17,210 bases of DNA from Halanaerobiaceae bacterium (GCA_012521855.1 JAAYLO010000095.1:1-17210), one strand, 5' to 3'; shown: positions 7,159-15,535, counted from the stretch's first letter. Translations and numbers: made by a program. Notes: a model not told the origin generated them from the sequence alone.

Positions 7159-7192
7159 CTTTCTTCCTCCATTTTTGTCATCTGTACCTTTT

Positions 7193-9691
7193 CTATCTGA
7201 CCACTATATTTACCAGCTTTTTGGGTATTACAATAGTCTTGACGATTTCTTTTCCTTCTGTATAATCCTTCACTTTTTCCTGTGCAAATACTATCTCTTT
7301 CAACTCATCCTCAGAAATATCAGCATCAACATCTACCTTATCCCTGACTTTACCATTAATCTGAACAACAATTGTGATCTCATCTTTCTTCAGGGCTTTT
7401 TCATCATAGCCGGGCCAGGACTGCTCATATACATTTCCGCTATTACCCAATTCCTCCCAGAGCTCTGCTGTCATGTGTGGAGCAAATGAAGACAGAATTA
7501 GCAGCAGATTATCAATAACATGTTTCAACAGTGCATAATTCCTCTCCTTAACATCCTTTAGATAATGATAACAGGCATTGGTCAATTCCATAATCGCACT
7601 GATAGCTGTATTGAAATTCAGCCTTTCATCAATATCCTCAGAAACCCTTTTTACGGCTATATTCGCTTGCCGGTAGAGTTCTTTATCTTCAGAAGTGAAA
7701 AGAGAAGTATTGAGGACAGTTTCTCTTCCTGCTTCCTTCAATTCTTTGATGTTCTCAGATACTAAACGCCAGACCCGGTTCAGGAATCTCTCAGAGCCTT
7801 CAACCCCTGCGTCGCTCCACTCCAGATCCTTTTCCGGCGGGGCAGCAAACAGGATGAATAACCTGGTAGTGTCTGCTCCGTATTTATCCAGTATCTCACC
7901 GGGGTCAACAACATTACCCTTTGATTTGGACATCTTGGCCCCATCCTTCAGGACCATACCCTGGGCTAACCAGTTGGTAAAGGGCTCCACATCATCTGTA
8001 AAGCCCAGGTCCGAAATTACCTTTGTAAAGAAACGGGCATACAGTAGATGCAGGATCGCATGTTCAACCCCGCCTATATACTGATCAACGGGGAACCATT
8101 TTGCAGCCTTTTCCCTGGAAACAGGTTCTTCTGTGTTTTTCGGATCTATATAGCGCAGGAAATACCAGGATGAATCCACAAAGGTATCCATGGTATCTAC
8201 CTCTCTCCTGCCTGGCCCGCCGCATTCCGGACAGCGGGTATTGATGAAGTCTTCTGCATACTTCAGAGGTGATTCACCGCTAGCCTTGAATTCAACATCA
8301 TGCGGCAGCTCCACAGGGAGTTCTTCTTCAGGAACGGGGACAATCCCGCATTTATCACAATATACAATTGGGATTGGTGTCCCCCAATATCTCTGCCTGG
8401 ATATCAGCCAGTCCCTCAGGCGGTAATTCACCTTTCTATACCCGGTACCCTTTTTCTCCATATCTACAGCCATTTTTTCAAAGGCTTCCTTTACAGAAAG
8501 GCCGTTATACTCACCAGAGTTGACCAGATATCCGTCACCGGTATAGGCCTCTCCTGCCAGGTCTTCTGCCGTCAATATCTCCTCCCGGTCATAAGGCTGG
8601 ATAACTACCTCAATGGGAATATTGTATTTCAGGGCAAAATCCATATCCCGCTGGTCATGTGCAGGAACAGCCATTATGGCCCCGGTACCATAACCCATTA
8701 AAACATAATTTGCAATCATAATGGGTATCTCTTTTCCAGTCATGGGATTTATGGCATAAGCACCTGTGAACATCCCCTCTTTCTCAGATTCGGGCGAGGT
8801 CCTCTCCATCTCTTTCTGTTTCTTTACTTTATTTATAAATCTTTGGACTTCTTCTTCTTTTTCAGTACCCTTTATCAATCTGGCTACCAGTGGGTGTTCC
8901 GGTGCCAGAACCATATAAGTAGCACCGAATACGGTATCAGGTCTGGTGGTAAAGACCTCCAGTTCCTGATCATATCCCTTTACCGGGAATTTTATGATCA
9001 TACCTTCGCTGCGCCCGATCCAGTTTCTCTGCATTATCTTGACCTTTTCCGGCCAGTTTTTCAGCAATTTCTGGTCTTCCAGTAATTGTTCAGCATAATC
9101 AGTGATCTTAAAAAACCACTGTTCCAGTTCCTTCTGTTCCACCTCGCTGTCACAACGCTCACACCTATTATTAATTACCTGTTCATTGGCAAGAACTGTA
9201 TTACAATCCGGACACCAGTTCACGGCTGATTTCTTTTTATAGGCCAGACCCCTTTTATACATCTGCACAAAGAACCACTGTGTCCATTTATAGTAATCAG
9301 GAGTTGCAGTGGCAACTTCTCTTTCCCAGTCATAACTGTAACCCAGTCTCTTCATCTGTTCTTTCATATTGGCAATATTGGCCCAGGTCCAGTCTGCTGG
9401 ATGTACATTACCATGTTTTATGGCTGCATTTTCAGCAGGAAGGCCAAAGGCATCCCAACCCATTGGATGCAGGACATTATATCCTTTCATCTTTTTATAA
9501 CGGGCAATGACATCACCAATAGAATAAACCCTCACATGCCCCATATGGAGATTTCCTGACGGATAAGGAAACATTTCCAGAACATAATAATTTTCTTTAT
9601 CTGCATCTTCTCCTGTCTTAAAAAAACCTTCATCCTCCCACTTTTGCTGCCATTTCTTTTCTACTGTTTTGTAATCATAATATTCTTTCAT
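7193..9691 (-). CDS. leuS: Leucyl-tRNA synthetase
   Basis: Charges tRNA-Leu with leucine in the cytoplasm. The 832-residue length is normal for bacterial LeuRS. The class I signatures are present: HMGH at 49-52 (YPSGNLHMGHVRV) and KMSKS at 586-590 (GAKMSKSKGN). A zinc-binding cluster follows the first catalytic part (NWCPDCNT...NRCERCDSE). The CP1 editing domain lies at about 220-415, a second cysteine group (CDKCG, CPECGG) precedes the second catalytic part, and an anticodon-binding and C-terminal domain ends near VVQINGKVRDKV. The start ATG at 9691 has GGGAGG eight bases upstream. It is transcribed from a consensus promoter overlapping the end of rsfS, through a leucine T-box leader, and ends at a strong terminator. 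No missing motif or frameshift is visible. Confidence 0.98.
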   Translation of the reverse strand: MKEYYDYKTVEKKWQQKWEDEGFFKTGEDADKENYYVLEMFPYPSGNLHMGHVRVYSIGDVIARYKKMKGYNVLHPMGWDAFGLPAENAAIKHGNVHPADWTWANIANMKEQMKRLGYSYDWEREVATATPDYYKWTQWFFVQMYKRGLAYKKKSAVNWCPDCNTVLANEQVINNRCERCDSEVEQKELEQWFFKITDYAEQLLEDQKLLKNWPEKVKIMQRNWIGRSEGMIIKFPVKGYDQELEVFTTRPDTVFGATYMVLAPEHPLVARLIKGTEKEEEVQRFINKVKKQKEMERTSPESEKEGMFTGAYAINPMTGKEIPIMIANYVLMGYGTGAIMAVPAHDQRDMDFALKYNIPIEVVIQPYDREEILTAEDLAGEAYTGDGYLVNSGEYNGLSVKEAFEKMAVDMEKKGTGYRKVNYRLRDWLISRQRYWGTPIPIVYCDKCGIVPVPEEELPVELPHDVEFKASGESPLKYAEDFINTRCPECGGPGRREVDTMDTFVDSSWYFLRYIDPKNTEEPVSREKAAKWFPVDQYIGGVEHAILHLLYARFFTKVISDLGFTDDVEPFTNWLAQGMVLKDGAKMSKSKGNVVDPGEILDKYGADTTRLFILFAAPPEKDLEWSDAGVEGSERFLNRVWRLVSENIKELKEAGRETVLNTSLFTSEDKELYRQANIAVKRVSEDIDERLNFNTAISAIMELTNACYHYLKDVKERNYALLKHVIDNLLLILSSFAPHMTAELWEELGNSGNVYEQSWPGYDEKALKKDEITIVVQINGKVRDKVDVDADISEDELKEIVFAQEKVKDYTEGKEIVKTIVIPKKLVNIVVR

Positions 9692-9731
9692 CTTACGACC
9701 TCCCTTAGCTATTTCAGATAATCTCCTCTAT

Positions 9732-9767
9732 AAAAAAACCCCGTTCCTATAAAATAGGGACGAGGTT
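9732..9767 (-). terminator. Regulated terminator of the leuS T-box leader
   Basis: The minus strand forms a roughly 14-bp imperfect stem from 9767-9754 and 9750-9737 (outer AACC/GGTT, inner CCTAT/ATAGG), followed by a T-run (9738-9732). It overlaps the region just after the T-box sequence, as expected for an antiterminator/terminator switch. Confidence 0.9.
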
Positions 9768-9990
9768 AACCCGCGGTACCACCCTGATTGAACAGGATCT
9801 GCCTGAAACAGATCATGTTCCCACTCATTATATGACAGCCATTAACGCAGGCCGTACGTAACCAGCTACTCTCTTTTCACTGATTAAACTCCGGAATGAG
9901 TTCGATATATCCTAACACTGGTTCGCACCGGCCACCAGCTCTCTTCAAGATAGAAAATATACCTACTATTTTCCTTCATCGTTTCTGGAT
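9732..9990 (-). promoter_or_regulatory. T-box riboswitch (leucine) controlling leuS
   Basis: This fills most of the gene-free stretch between rsfS and leuS. The 14-base T-box AGGGTGGTACCGCG is at 9785-9772 on the minus strand. Its UGGU would pair with the ACCA end of tRNA-Leu, and the variable U matches discriminator A. Stem I starts near 9980 and contains GAACTC followed by A; the specifier codon is CTC (9900-9898), which codes for Leu and would be read by the GAG anticodon. Stem III is a clear hairpin at 9820-9790 (GATCTG/CAGATC, flanked by GAACA/TGTTC). The terminator follows. Binding of uncharged tRNA-Leu should stabilise the antiterminator and raise leuS expression. Confidence 0.95.
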
Positions 9991-10008
9991 TATAAAATAT
10001 TTATATAA

Positions 10009-10037
10009 ATTATATTAGCAAAATAATAATTTGTCAA
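10009..10037 (-). promoter_or_regulatory. Consensus SigA promoter of leuS
   Basis: TTGACA (10037-10032) and TATAAT (10014-10009) on the minus strand are separated by exactly 17 bases, a perfect match to the consensus. The -35 hexamer overlaps the TGA stop of rsfS (10036-10034). Transcription should start near 10002, just ahead of T-box stem I. Confidence 0.92.
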
Positions 10038-10387
10038 GAATTACTCAAAAGCTTTTCTGCATCTGCCCAGAGACGGTCCAGTTCATAATAATCACGCTCA
10101 TCTTTATAGAAAACATGAACAATGACAGTTCCATAATCCAGAAGGACCCAGCGGGCTTCCTGCTTTCCTGCTATTTTCTGCGGCACTATGCCTTTCTCTG
10201 CCAGCTTTTCTTCAATCTCTCTTGTAATTGCCTTGACCTGTGTCTCGGAATTACCGGTACAGATTACAAAATAATCTGCTATAGTTGTCAAAGCCCGTAC
10301 ATCCAGTACCTCAATATCAGTTGCTTTCTTGTCGGCTGCTGCCTCTGCTGCTATTACGGCCATCTCCTTTATCTTCCTGTCATCCAT
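10034..10387 (-). CDS. rsfS: Ribosomal silencing factor RsfS
   Basis: A 117-residue protein of the RsfS/YbeB/Iojap family. It binds uL14 on the large ribosomal subunit and blocks subunit joining when nutrients are short. Family hallmarks are KATDIEVLDVRALTTIADYF, the stretch ICTGNSETQVKAI, and the C-terminal WVLLDYGTVIVHVF followed by YYELDRLW. Length is typical. The start ATG at 10387 is nine bases after AGGAGAGGG. It is the last gene of the nadD operon, 22 bases after the LCP gene. No terminator follows; its stop codon overlaps the leuS -35 element, so operon transcripts would run into the T-box leader and also be judged by it. Confidence 0.97.
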   Translation of the reverse strand: MDDRKIKEMAVIAAEAAADKKATDIEVLDVRALTTIADYFVICTGNSETQVKAITREIEEKLAEKGIVPQKIAGKQEARWVLLDYGTVIVHVFYKDERDYYELDRLWADAEKLLSNS

Positions 10388-10409
10388 TAATTATAACCCT
10401 CTCCTTTAT

Positions 10410-11585
10410 TTATCTTTTTATAAAATCATGACCAATGATGATCTGTATATCTTCTTTTTTATCCAGAATCTCTTCTTCTTCCAGTTCTACATACTGTACC
10501 TTGCCGCCAATCAGCTCCCTGATACTCAGGGCAATATCCCTGTCAGCAGAATCGTAATACAGTATCTCCGTATTCTCATAATCATAAGTTGCTGCATTGG
10601 CTAATGATACAATATTAAATCCATATTTTTTCAGCTCAGAAGCAAGTTCTGAAGCCTGTCCCTGGACTCCATTCCCGTTCAGTATCCTTAAATTACACTG
10701 GCCGTTCCTGATATATTCTTTGCTCCGTATCAGTTTATTTACCAGTATTTCTGTTTCCTCTTCATCTGCAACCCAGTAACTGGCACCATTTATATATTTG
10801 GGCTCTCCCGGTAATATAACTGTCTCAATGGCACTTATATTCAAATCCCTTATTACCCGCATGAAAGGAGAGATATCCTGGATTGGAATATTGGTATTAA
10901 CAGCTTTTCTGGTTTCACTGTAAATTGAAGGGAGCTTTATAATAATATCCGGACTCAAAAGCCTGTCTATTAATGCCTTGATAAATTGCTGCTGTCTCTC
11001 AACTCTTCCGATATCTCCCTTTATGGATTCACGGTATCTCACAAAATCCAGGGCTTCCTTTCCATTGAGCAAACGCTTCCCTGCAGGAAGATTTATATTT
11101 ACCCCTCCTGCTTTGTCCACATACCTCAAGGGCTGTTTTATATCTATCTCTACCCCGCCGATAACATCAATAATCCTGGAAAAACCCTGAAAATCTGTTT
11201 CAATATAATAATCTATCGGGATACCCAGGAACTCCTCAATTGTCTGGACCGATAATTCGATGCCCCCGAAAGCGTGTGAAGCATTTATCCTGTTCATCCC
11301 ATACCCGGGAATATTTACCCTGGTATCTCTCGGTATTGATAAGAGTCCTATTTCCCTGCTTTCCAGATCAATACTTAAAAGCATAATGGTATCAGCCCTG
11401 GGCGGGCCGTTAATGGCAGAATCATAACCAAGGACCAGGACATTAAGCTTTGTACTGCCAAAGGGATTATTCCTTAAAGCAAGAAAATTATTATTAAAAA
11501 AGAAAAACAGTACAAGTAAAATAATTAATAAAGCTATAAGTCCAATGATAATAAATTTTTTCCTGGATTTTTTCCTTTTCTTCAT
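10410..11585 (-). CDS. LytR-CpsA-Psr (LCP) family wall-polymer ligase
   Basis: A 391-residue membrane-anchored enzyme of the LCP family. Members transfer teichoic acid or other polyprenyl-linked glycopolymers to peptidoglycan on the outer face of the membrane. A very basic N-terminus is followed by one span (about 11-30). The LCP domain (about 45-215) shows the conserved stretches LVLGYDS...RADTIMLLSID, LLSIPRDTRV and ALDFVRYR...DIGRVERQQQFI, with the Arg and Asp residues that bind pyrophosphate. A LytR_C domain lies at about 295-390 (LRILNGNGVQGQASELA). The start ATG at 11585 directly follows the yqeK stop (TAGATG), nine bases after AGGAGG. Wall-polymer genes are not present in the window, so the substrate cannot be told from here. 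Its position between yqeK and rsfS is common in Firmicutes. Confidence 0.93.
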   Translation of the reverse strand: MKKRKKSRKKFIIIGLIALLIILLVLFFFFNNNFLALRNNPFGSTKLNVLVLGYDSAINGPPRADTIMLLSIDLESREIGLLSIPRDTRVNIPGYGMNRINASHAFGGIELSVQTIEEFLGIPIDYYIETDFQGFSRIIDVIGGVEIDIKQPLRYVDKAGGVNINLPAGKRLLNGKEALDFVRYRESIKGDIGRVERQQQFIKALIDRLLSPDIIIKLPSIYSETRKAVNTNIPIQDISPFMRVIRDLNISAIETVILPGEPKYINGASYWVADEEETEILVNKLIRSKEYIRNGQCNLRILNGNGVQGQASELASELKKYGFNIVSLANAATYDYENTEILYYDSADRDIALSIRELIGGKVQYVELEEEEILDKKEDIQIIIGHDFIKR

Positions 11586-12197
11586 CTATGCCTGCCTCCT
11601 CAAATAGGCATTTCTTAATAAAACAGCATTTGGATGCAGTAATCTTCTATTATCTACATGGTATTTTATAGTTAAATCACAGATCATTATAATCCCGCTT
11701 TCCAAACCATTTTTACTTATTTCCTCCCTGACTTTACGGGCTGCACTGAAATTCCTGTTGGGTTCTATAAAATCCGCTGCAAAAATAAGCTCTGCAACAA
11801 TACCCATTCCAATCTTACCGATGGCATGAAAGCGTACAGCCTCAAGTATCTCCTGGTCTTCTATTCCAAGCTCGGTCCTTGCAAGATAGGCTGACACAGG
11901 TGCATGCAATATCTCAGCTATCTGCAGCTCATCAGCATCTATCTCCCATTCTGTTTGAGCCAGAGAAACATATTCCATCAATTTATCATAACTCAATTCT
12001 TTGGCATAATCATGAAGCAGTGCAGCGAGGCGTACTTTTTCCATGAAGGAATCCTGCTCACGGCCTGCAGCAAATGAAGGTGATTCAAACAGCCTGCCGG
12101 CCAGTTTCTCAGCAGTATCTGCGACAGCAATTGTATGAATATACCTTTTTTCTGATAAACGTTCTTTCAGCAGCTTTTTAAGCTCTTCTTCACACAA
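11586..12197 (-). CDS. yqeK: HD-domain Ap4A hydrolase YqeK
   Basis: A 203-residue HD-superfamily protein matching YqeK, a symmetrical diadenosine-tetraphosphate (Ap4A) hydrolase that yields two ADP. The metal-binding residues are visible in order: H21 (RYIHT), H62-D63 (LLHDYAKEL), H98 (ILHAPVSA), H124 (RFHAIGK) and D142 (AADFIEPNR). It is somewhat longer than the usual ~190 residues owing to an insert at about 38-53. The start is a TTG at 12197, only six bases after the nadD stop, with GGGG about ten bases upstream as a weak ribosome binding site, so translation may depend on coupling to nadD. The stop is adjacent to the LCP start. The nadD-yqeK pair is conserved in Firmicutes and links NAD synthesis to removal of dinucleotide polyphosphates. 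Confidence 0.93.
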   Translation of the reverse strand: MCEEELKKLLKERLSEKRYIHTIAVADTAEKLAGRLFESPSFAAGREQDSFMEKVRLAALLHDYAKELSYDKLMEYVSLAQTEWEIDADELQIAEILHAPVSAYLARTELGIEDQEILEAVRFHAIGKIGMGIVAELIFAADFIEPNRNFSAARKVREEISKNGLESGIIMICDLTIKYHVDNRRLLHPNAVLLRNAYLRRQA

Positions 12198-12203
12198 GAC
12201 ATA

Positions 12204-12812
12204 TCATCCCCGGTAGAGCTGATTTTCTTCAATATAATCAATGACAGCATCAGGGGTCTGGTACCTGATGGATTTACCCTCTTTTACCAGCTGTCTTATT
12301 TTACTGGAAGAAAAATCAACCATAATTGTATCCATTAGATGAATGTTATCCAGATATGGCTTATATTTCTCATCACGATAAATATAATTAATGTCAAATT
12401 CCGGCCTCCTGGCAACAATTAAATGTCCGTTCTTTAAAAGAAAATCGGGCTCTCTCCAGCTGAAAATATCCAGTAGTGAATCTGCCCCGATGATAAAATA
12501 TATCTTTTCTGCCAGTCCCAGGCCGGACAGATAACGCAGTGTATCTACAGTATATGAAAGGCCTTTTTTCTCTATTTCATATCTTGAAACAGAAAAATGC
12601 TCATTTCCCCTGACAGCCAGTTCCAGCATGCGCAGCCTGTGTTCAGAAGAACTTAAGTTTCTACTCTGTTTGTGGGGAGGCTCTCCTGCAGGCATAAAAA
12701 ATATCTGCTCTAAAGGAAAATTGTTATAGGCCTGTTCTGCAATCAGTAGGTGTCCATAGTGAACCGGGTCAAAGGTTCCTCCCAGAATTGCAATATTTTT
12801 ATATTTGAACAT
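12204..12812 (-). CDS. nadD: Nicotinate-nucleotide adenylyltransferase
   Basis: Forms deamido-NAD from nicotinate mononucleotide and ATP, the penultimate step of NAD synthesis. The nucleotidyltransferase signature GGTFDPVHYGH (with HxGH) is near the N-terminus. FMPAGEPPHKQ and YFIIGADSLLD follow, and SSSKIRQLVKEGKSIRY is the C-terminal ISSTxIR-type motif. With the ATG at 12812 the protein has 202 residues. This start is preferred because GGGGG lies about seven bases before it, while the ATG at 12836 has no ribosome binding site and lies almost at the predicted transcription start. It is the first gene of the nadD-yqeK-LCP-rsfS operon, driven by a promoter that overlaps the 3' end of the spore-protein gene. 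Confidence 0.96.
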   Translation of the reverse strand: MFKYKNIAILGGTFDPVHYGHLLIAEQAYNNFPLEQIFFMPAGEPPHKQSRNLSSSEHRLRMLELAVRGNEHFSVSRYEIEKKGLSYTVDTLRYLSGLGLAEKIYFIIGADSLLDIFSWREPDFLLKNGHLIVARRPEFDINYIYRDEKYKPYLDNIHLMDTIMVDFSSSKIRQLVKEGKSIRYQTPDAVIDYIEENQLYRG

Positions 12813-12844
12813 CAGCTTTCCCCCAATATTATACATACATCTAT

Positions 12845-12873
12845 ATTATAATTCATAAACTACGGATATTCAA
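12845..12873 (-). promoter_or_regulatory. SigA promoter of the nadD operon
   Basis: TTGAAT (12873-12868) and TATAAT (12850-12845) on the minus strand are 17 bases apart. The -35 lies in the last codons of the spore-protein gene. The predicted transcription start, near 12838, supports the nadD ATG at 12812. Confidence 0.75.
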
Positions 12874-13057
12874 GCTTCTTCTTCCCTGCTTCCTTTAATT
12901 TCCTGGTGATTATCCCGCCAATTTTGCCGGTTTCCTCTGCAGTTAACCCTGCCCAGCCGACTTTCTTGATTTTCTCCACCAGTCCCAACTCTCTTGCTGT
13001 TTCCAGTTTCAACATAAGAAGGGTGAAATCATCTGTCTTTTTCTTCTTTTTGCTCAT
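12860..13057 (-). CDS. Small acid-soluble spore protein, SspF-like alpha/beta type
   Basis: A 65-residue basic protein resembling the SspF-like branch of alpha/beta small acid-soluble spore proteins, which coat and protect DNA in the dormant spore. The N-terminus is a Lys run. The family core follows: LKLETARELGLVEKI (which corresponds to the GPR protease cleavage region), GWAGLTAEETGKIGG, then ITRKLKEAGKKKL. Two ATGs are adjacent; the second (13057) is chosen because AGGGGG lies six bases before it, against three for the first (13060). It follows the coiled-coil gene by about 20 bases. Such genes are usually read by the forespore sigma factor SigG, but I could not find a convincing SigG promoter. 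Its presence suggests that the organism forms spores or descends from spore formers. Confidence 0.85.
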   Translation of the reverse strand: MSKKKKKTDDFTLLMLKLETARELGLVEKIKKVGWAGLTAEETGKIGGIITRKLKEAGKKKLEYP

Positions 13058-13077
13058 CATGAACCCCCTGATGTCAA

Positions 13078-13524
13078 TTACTCATTTTTATCTTCTTTTT
13101 CAGAAAGTGCCTGCTCCTTTTTCTCTTTTCTCACACTCCTGGCCCGGTTATTCAATAAAATCATTATTATATCTTTGATTTCATTGGTCGACTCCTTCAT
13201 CTCAGTGATAATATTATGATGCATCCTTTCTATCTCCTCATTATTATCATTTACTGCCAGCAGGAGTTTATCCATTTCTTTTAAATTATCCTCCAGCCGC
13301 TTAATCAGCTCTTTATAGACTCCCTCATCGATCCTGTTGAGTTTTCCTCTCAAATCTGCCAGTCCTTCCTCATGTTTATACCACTCTTTAAGGAAACGGT
13401 TAAATCGCTCATTCAGTTTCCATAAAAGCCAGCCTATATATCCAAAAACGCCCATAACCAGGGCGGCAAAAACAGTATCAGAATTTCCCATCAAAATCCT
13501 GATAATATACTGGAATAAAGTCAT
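13078..13524 (-). CDS. Membrane-anchored coiled-coil protein, function unknown
   Basis: A 148-residue protein that I do not recognise. It has a short hydrophobic N-terminus, one clear membrane span at about 16-36 (VFAALVMGVFGYIGWLLW), then a long charged helical region (about 38-125) with heptad-like spacing (LADLRGKLNRIDEGVYKEL, RLEDNLKEMDKLLLAV). The tail is highly charged and rich in K, R and E. The layout suggests a membrane-tethered coiled-coil spacer or scaffold. The start is sound: AAGGAGGG lies six bases before the ATG. It sits between pullulanase and the spore-protein gene, which starts about 20 bases after its stop, so the two may be co-transcribed; that would hint at a sporulation link but does not prove one. 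A holin-like role is an alternative, with no phage genes nearby to support it. Confidence 0.8.
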   Translation of the reverse strand: MTLFQYIIRILMGNSDTVFAALVMGVFGYIGWLLWKLNERFNRFLKEWYKHEEGLADLRGKLNRIDEGVYKELIKRLEDNLKEMDKLLLAVNDNNEEIERMHHNIITEMKESTNEIKDIIMILLNNRARSVRKEKKEQALSEKEDKNE

Positions 13525-13594
13525 TATTTTCCCTCCTTATATATCATTTTATGCTGAAAAAGGATATCTGTTAAATAAAAGGAGGGGCAAAATG

Positions 13595-15535
13595 CTACTT
13601 ATGATACAGTACCATCATGCTGATAGGTGAAACTCCAATATATTCATCTTCAATAGAATATAAAACATCAACACCTGCCTTCCGGCCGTCAACGATGACA
13701 TTCCATTTTCCTCTATATGGAAGCCTGAAATATGCTGTTTCCCTTAAGGGATTATAAAAAACCACAATCCTCTTCCAGGGATCACCTCCGGCAAAATCAC
13801 CCAGGGTAAAAGCCACAGTATTATAAGGGCTGTCCAGAAACATGAGGTATTTTCTCACGGAGTCTGCATCCTTCAGCCTGAAGGCTGGATGTTCTTTTCT
13901 GAGGGTAATCAGGCCCCTGTAATAATTGAAAACATCAAGATAAATACTCTTTCTGCTCCATTTCAGCTGATTAACATGATCCCCGGATTTATAACTATTA
14001 TTATCCCCGTATTTTGTCCTTAAAAACTCTTCACCTCCCTGAATAAATGGTATACCCTGTGAAGTCAGGATAATCCCCTGGGCGAGTTTATCCATATCTT
14101 TTCTTATTTCTTCACTGTCATAATAATTTGATCTCTGCAATTTATCCCAGAGACTGAGGTTGTCATGAGATGAAACATAGTTCACAGTTTCAGAGGGTTC
14201 TTCCGCAAAATCCCTGATATGATGATTGTAGAAAATGGAGCCTGTTACTCCCCTTTTTATACTATCCGCCTGAAATTCCGCCCCGGAGACAAAGCCAGTC
14301 CCTTTTCCGTCATTATCCCCTTTTATCGCATTCCTGAAATTATCATTAAAAACTGCAATCTTCATTCCCCTCTGGTTTCCCTTTACAAGGCGCTCTTCTT
14401 CCCGCAGCGGTGACCACCCGCCTGTCCAGGGCTCCCCATAGATGATTATTGATGGGTCGATGCTGTGCAGGGTCTTTTCCACCTGGGCCATGGTTGTCCT
14501 GTCATGAAGTGCCATCAAATCAAACCTGAACCCGTCAATATGATATTCCTCTGCCCAGTACTTGACTGAATCAACAATGAATTTCCTGATCATCGGTTTC
14601 TCGGAAGCAATCTCATTTCCGGTTCCGGAACCATTGGAATAATTACCGTGGTGGTCTTTACGGTAATAATAACCTGGATATATTTTATTAAAAGGAGAAT
14701 CCTCTGTATGATAGGTATGATTATAGACAACATCCATGATAATCCCGAGGCCGTTATCATGAAGTGCTTTTACCATTAACTTGAATTCCCTTATCCTTGT
14801 ATCATCAGCAGGGTTTGTTGAATAGGAGCCTTCCGGAACATAATAATAATAAGGGTCATAACCCCAGTTATAATCATTTTTACTCAGGTCATCAACTGTA
14901 GCAAAATCAAAGACAGGCAGCAGATGAACATGAGTGATTCCCAGGTCCTTCAGGTGGTCAAGACCTGTCTTTAAACCATCTCTATTTACTGTACCGGTCT
15001 CCGTAAAGGCCAGGTATTTATTTTTATAATACATACCTGAATCCTCTGCCGAAGAAAAATCCCGGACATGTACTTCATAGATAATGGCATCCTGCGGGCT
15101 TGCCAGGCGGATCCTTTTGTCCTGATCCCAGCCGGGGGGATTTGTCGCCTCCAGATCAACAATGAGCCCCAGTTTACTATTTGTACCCAGGGCTCTGGTA
15201 TAAGGGTCAACGACCATATTGGTCTGCCCGTTCACCTTGATTTGATAGATATGATATATTCCCTTTAAATCCCCCTTAATCTCTGTATACCAGGTACCAT
15301 TAATATCCCTGACAAGATCCTGTCTGTGCAGTATCCTGTCTGTATCTTCCCTTTCATAGAGAAAAACAGTAAGTTCTTCTGCTGTGGGAGCCCAGACCCT
15401 GAAAGTAGTTTTTTCCCTGGAATATATGACCCCCAGATCATCAGCAAGATAGAGCTGTTGTTTCTCCAGTTCCGGCTCCAGTCCGATTTCCATATCAAGG
15501 CTTTTTACCAGTTTAAAATAATTAATTATCGACAT
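13595..15535 (-). CDS. pulA: Type I pullulanase (GH13), cytoplasmic
   Basis: A 646-residue alpha-1,6-glucan debranching enzyme acting on pullulan, glycogen or imported branched maltodextrins. An N-terminal CBM48-like domain (about 30-115, FRVWAPTAEELTVFLY) precedes the GH13 barrel. The pullulanase mark YNWGYDP is at 222-228. The GH13 motifs are DVVYNH (268-273), GFRFD with nucleophile D339, IYGEPW with acid E368, and SSHDN with D458. A C-terminal beta domain ends the protein. No signal peptide or surface-layer domain is present, so it is intracellular, which fits glycogen or maltodextrin use. The start at 15535 has only a weak GGGATTGGTC upstream; an in-frame ATG at 15490 is possible but has no better site. 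It lies 85 bases after the sensor kinase gene on the same strand. I found no clear promoter between them. Confidence 0.95.
   Translation of the reverse strand: MSIINYFKLVKSLDMEIGLEPELEKQQLYLADDLGVIYSREKTTFRVWAPTAEELTVFLYEREDTDRILHRQDLVRDINGTWYTEIKGDLKGIYHIYQIKVNGQTNMVVDPYTRALGTNSKLGLIVDLEATNPPGWDQDKRIRLASPQDAIIYEVHVRDFSSAEDSGMYYKNKYLAFTETGTVNRDGLKTGLDHLKDLGITHVHLLPVFDFATVDDLSKNDYNWGYDPYYYYVPEGSYSTNPADDTRIREFKLMVKALHDNGLGIIMDVVYNHTYHTEDSPFNKIYPGYYYRKDHHGNYSNGSGTGNEIASEKPMIRKFIVDSVKYWAEEYHIDGFRFDLMALHDRTTMAQVEKTLHSIDPSIIIYGEPWTGGWSPLREEERLVKGNQRGMKIAVFNDNFRNAIKGDNDGKGTGFVSGAEFQADSIKRGVTGSIFYNHHIRDFAEEPSETVNYVSSHDNLSLWDKLQRSNYYDSEEIRKDMDKLAQGIILTSQGIPFIQGGEEFLRTKYGDNNSYKSGDHVNQLKWSRKSIYLDVFNYYRGLITLRKEHPAFRLKDADSVRKYLMFLDSPYNTVAFTLGDFAGGDPWKRIVVFYNPLRETAYFRLPYRGKWNVIVDGRKAGVDVLYSIEDEYIGVSPISMMVLYHK

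Noticed and set aside
7131..7181. Frame containing LLEKEPLFQSLSS, reminiscent of the start of Crp/Fnr regulators
   Set aside because: The resemblance covers about a dozen residues, overlaps the leuS terminator stem, and is followed by no cyclic-nucleotide-binding domain.
13070..13130. SigG promoter for the spore-protein gene
   Set aside because: No pair of elements close to the SigG consensus at proper spacing was found before the ribosome binding site.
13580..13630. Tiny plus-strand ORF MLLMIQYHHADR with a strong AAAGGAGGGG site before its ATG, overlapping the 3' end of pullulanase
   Set aside because: It has twelve codons mostly antisense to pullulanase codons, with no promoter in view. 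The AGGAGG-like run is probably chance, though the match is striking.
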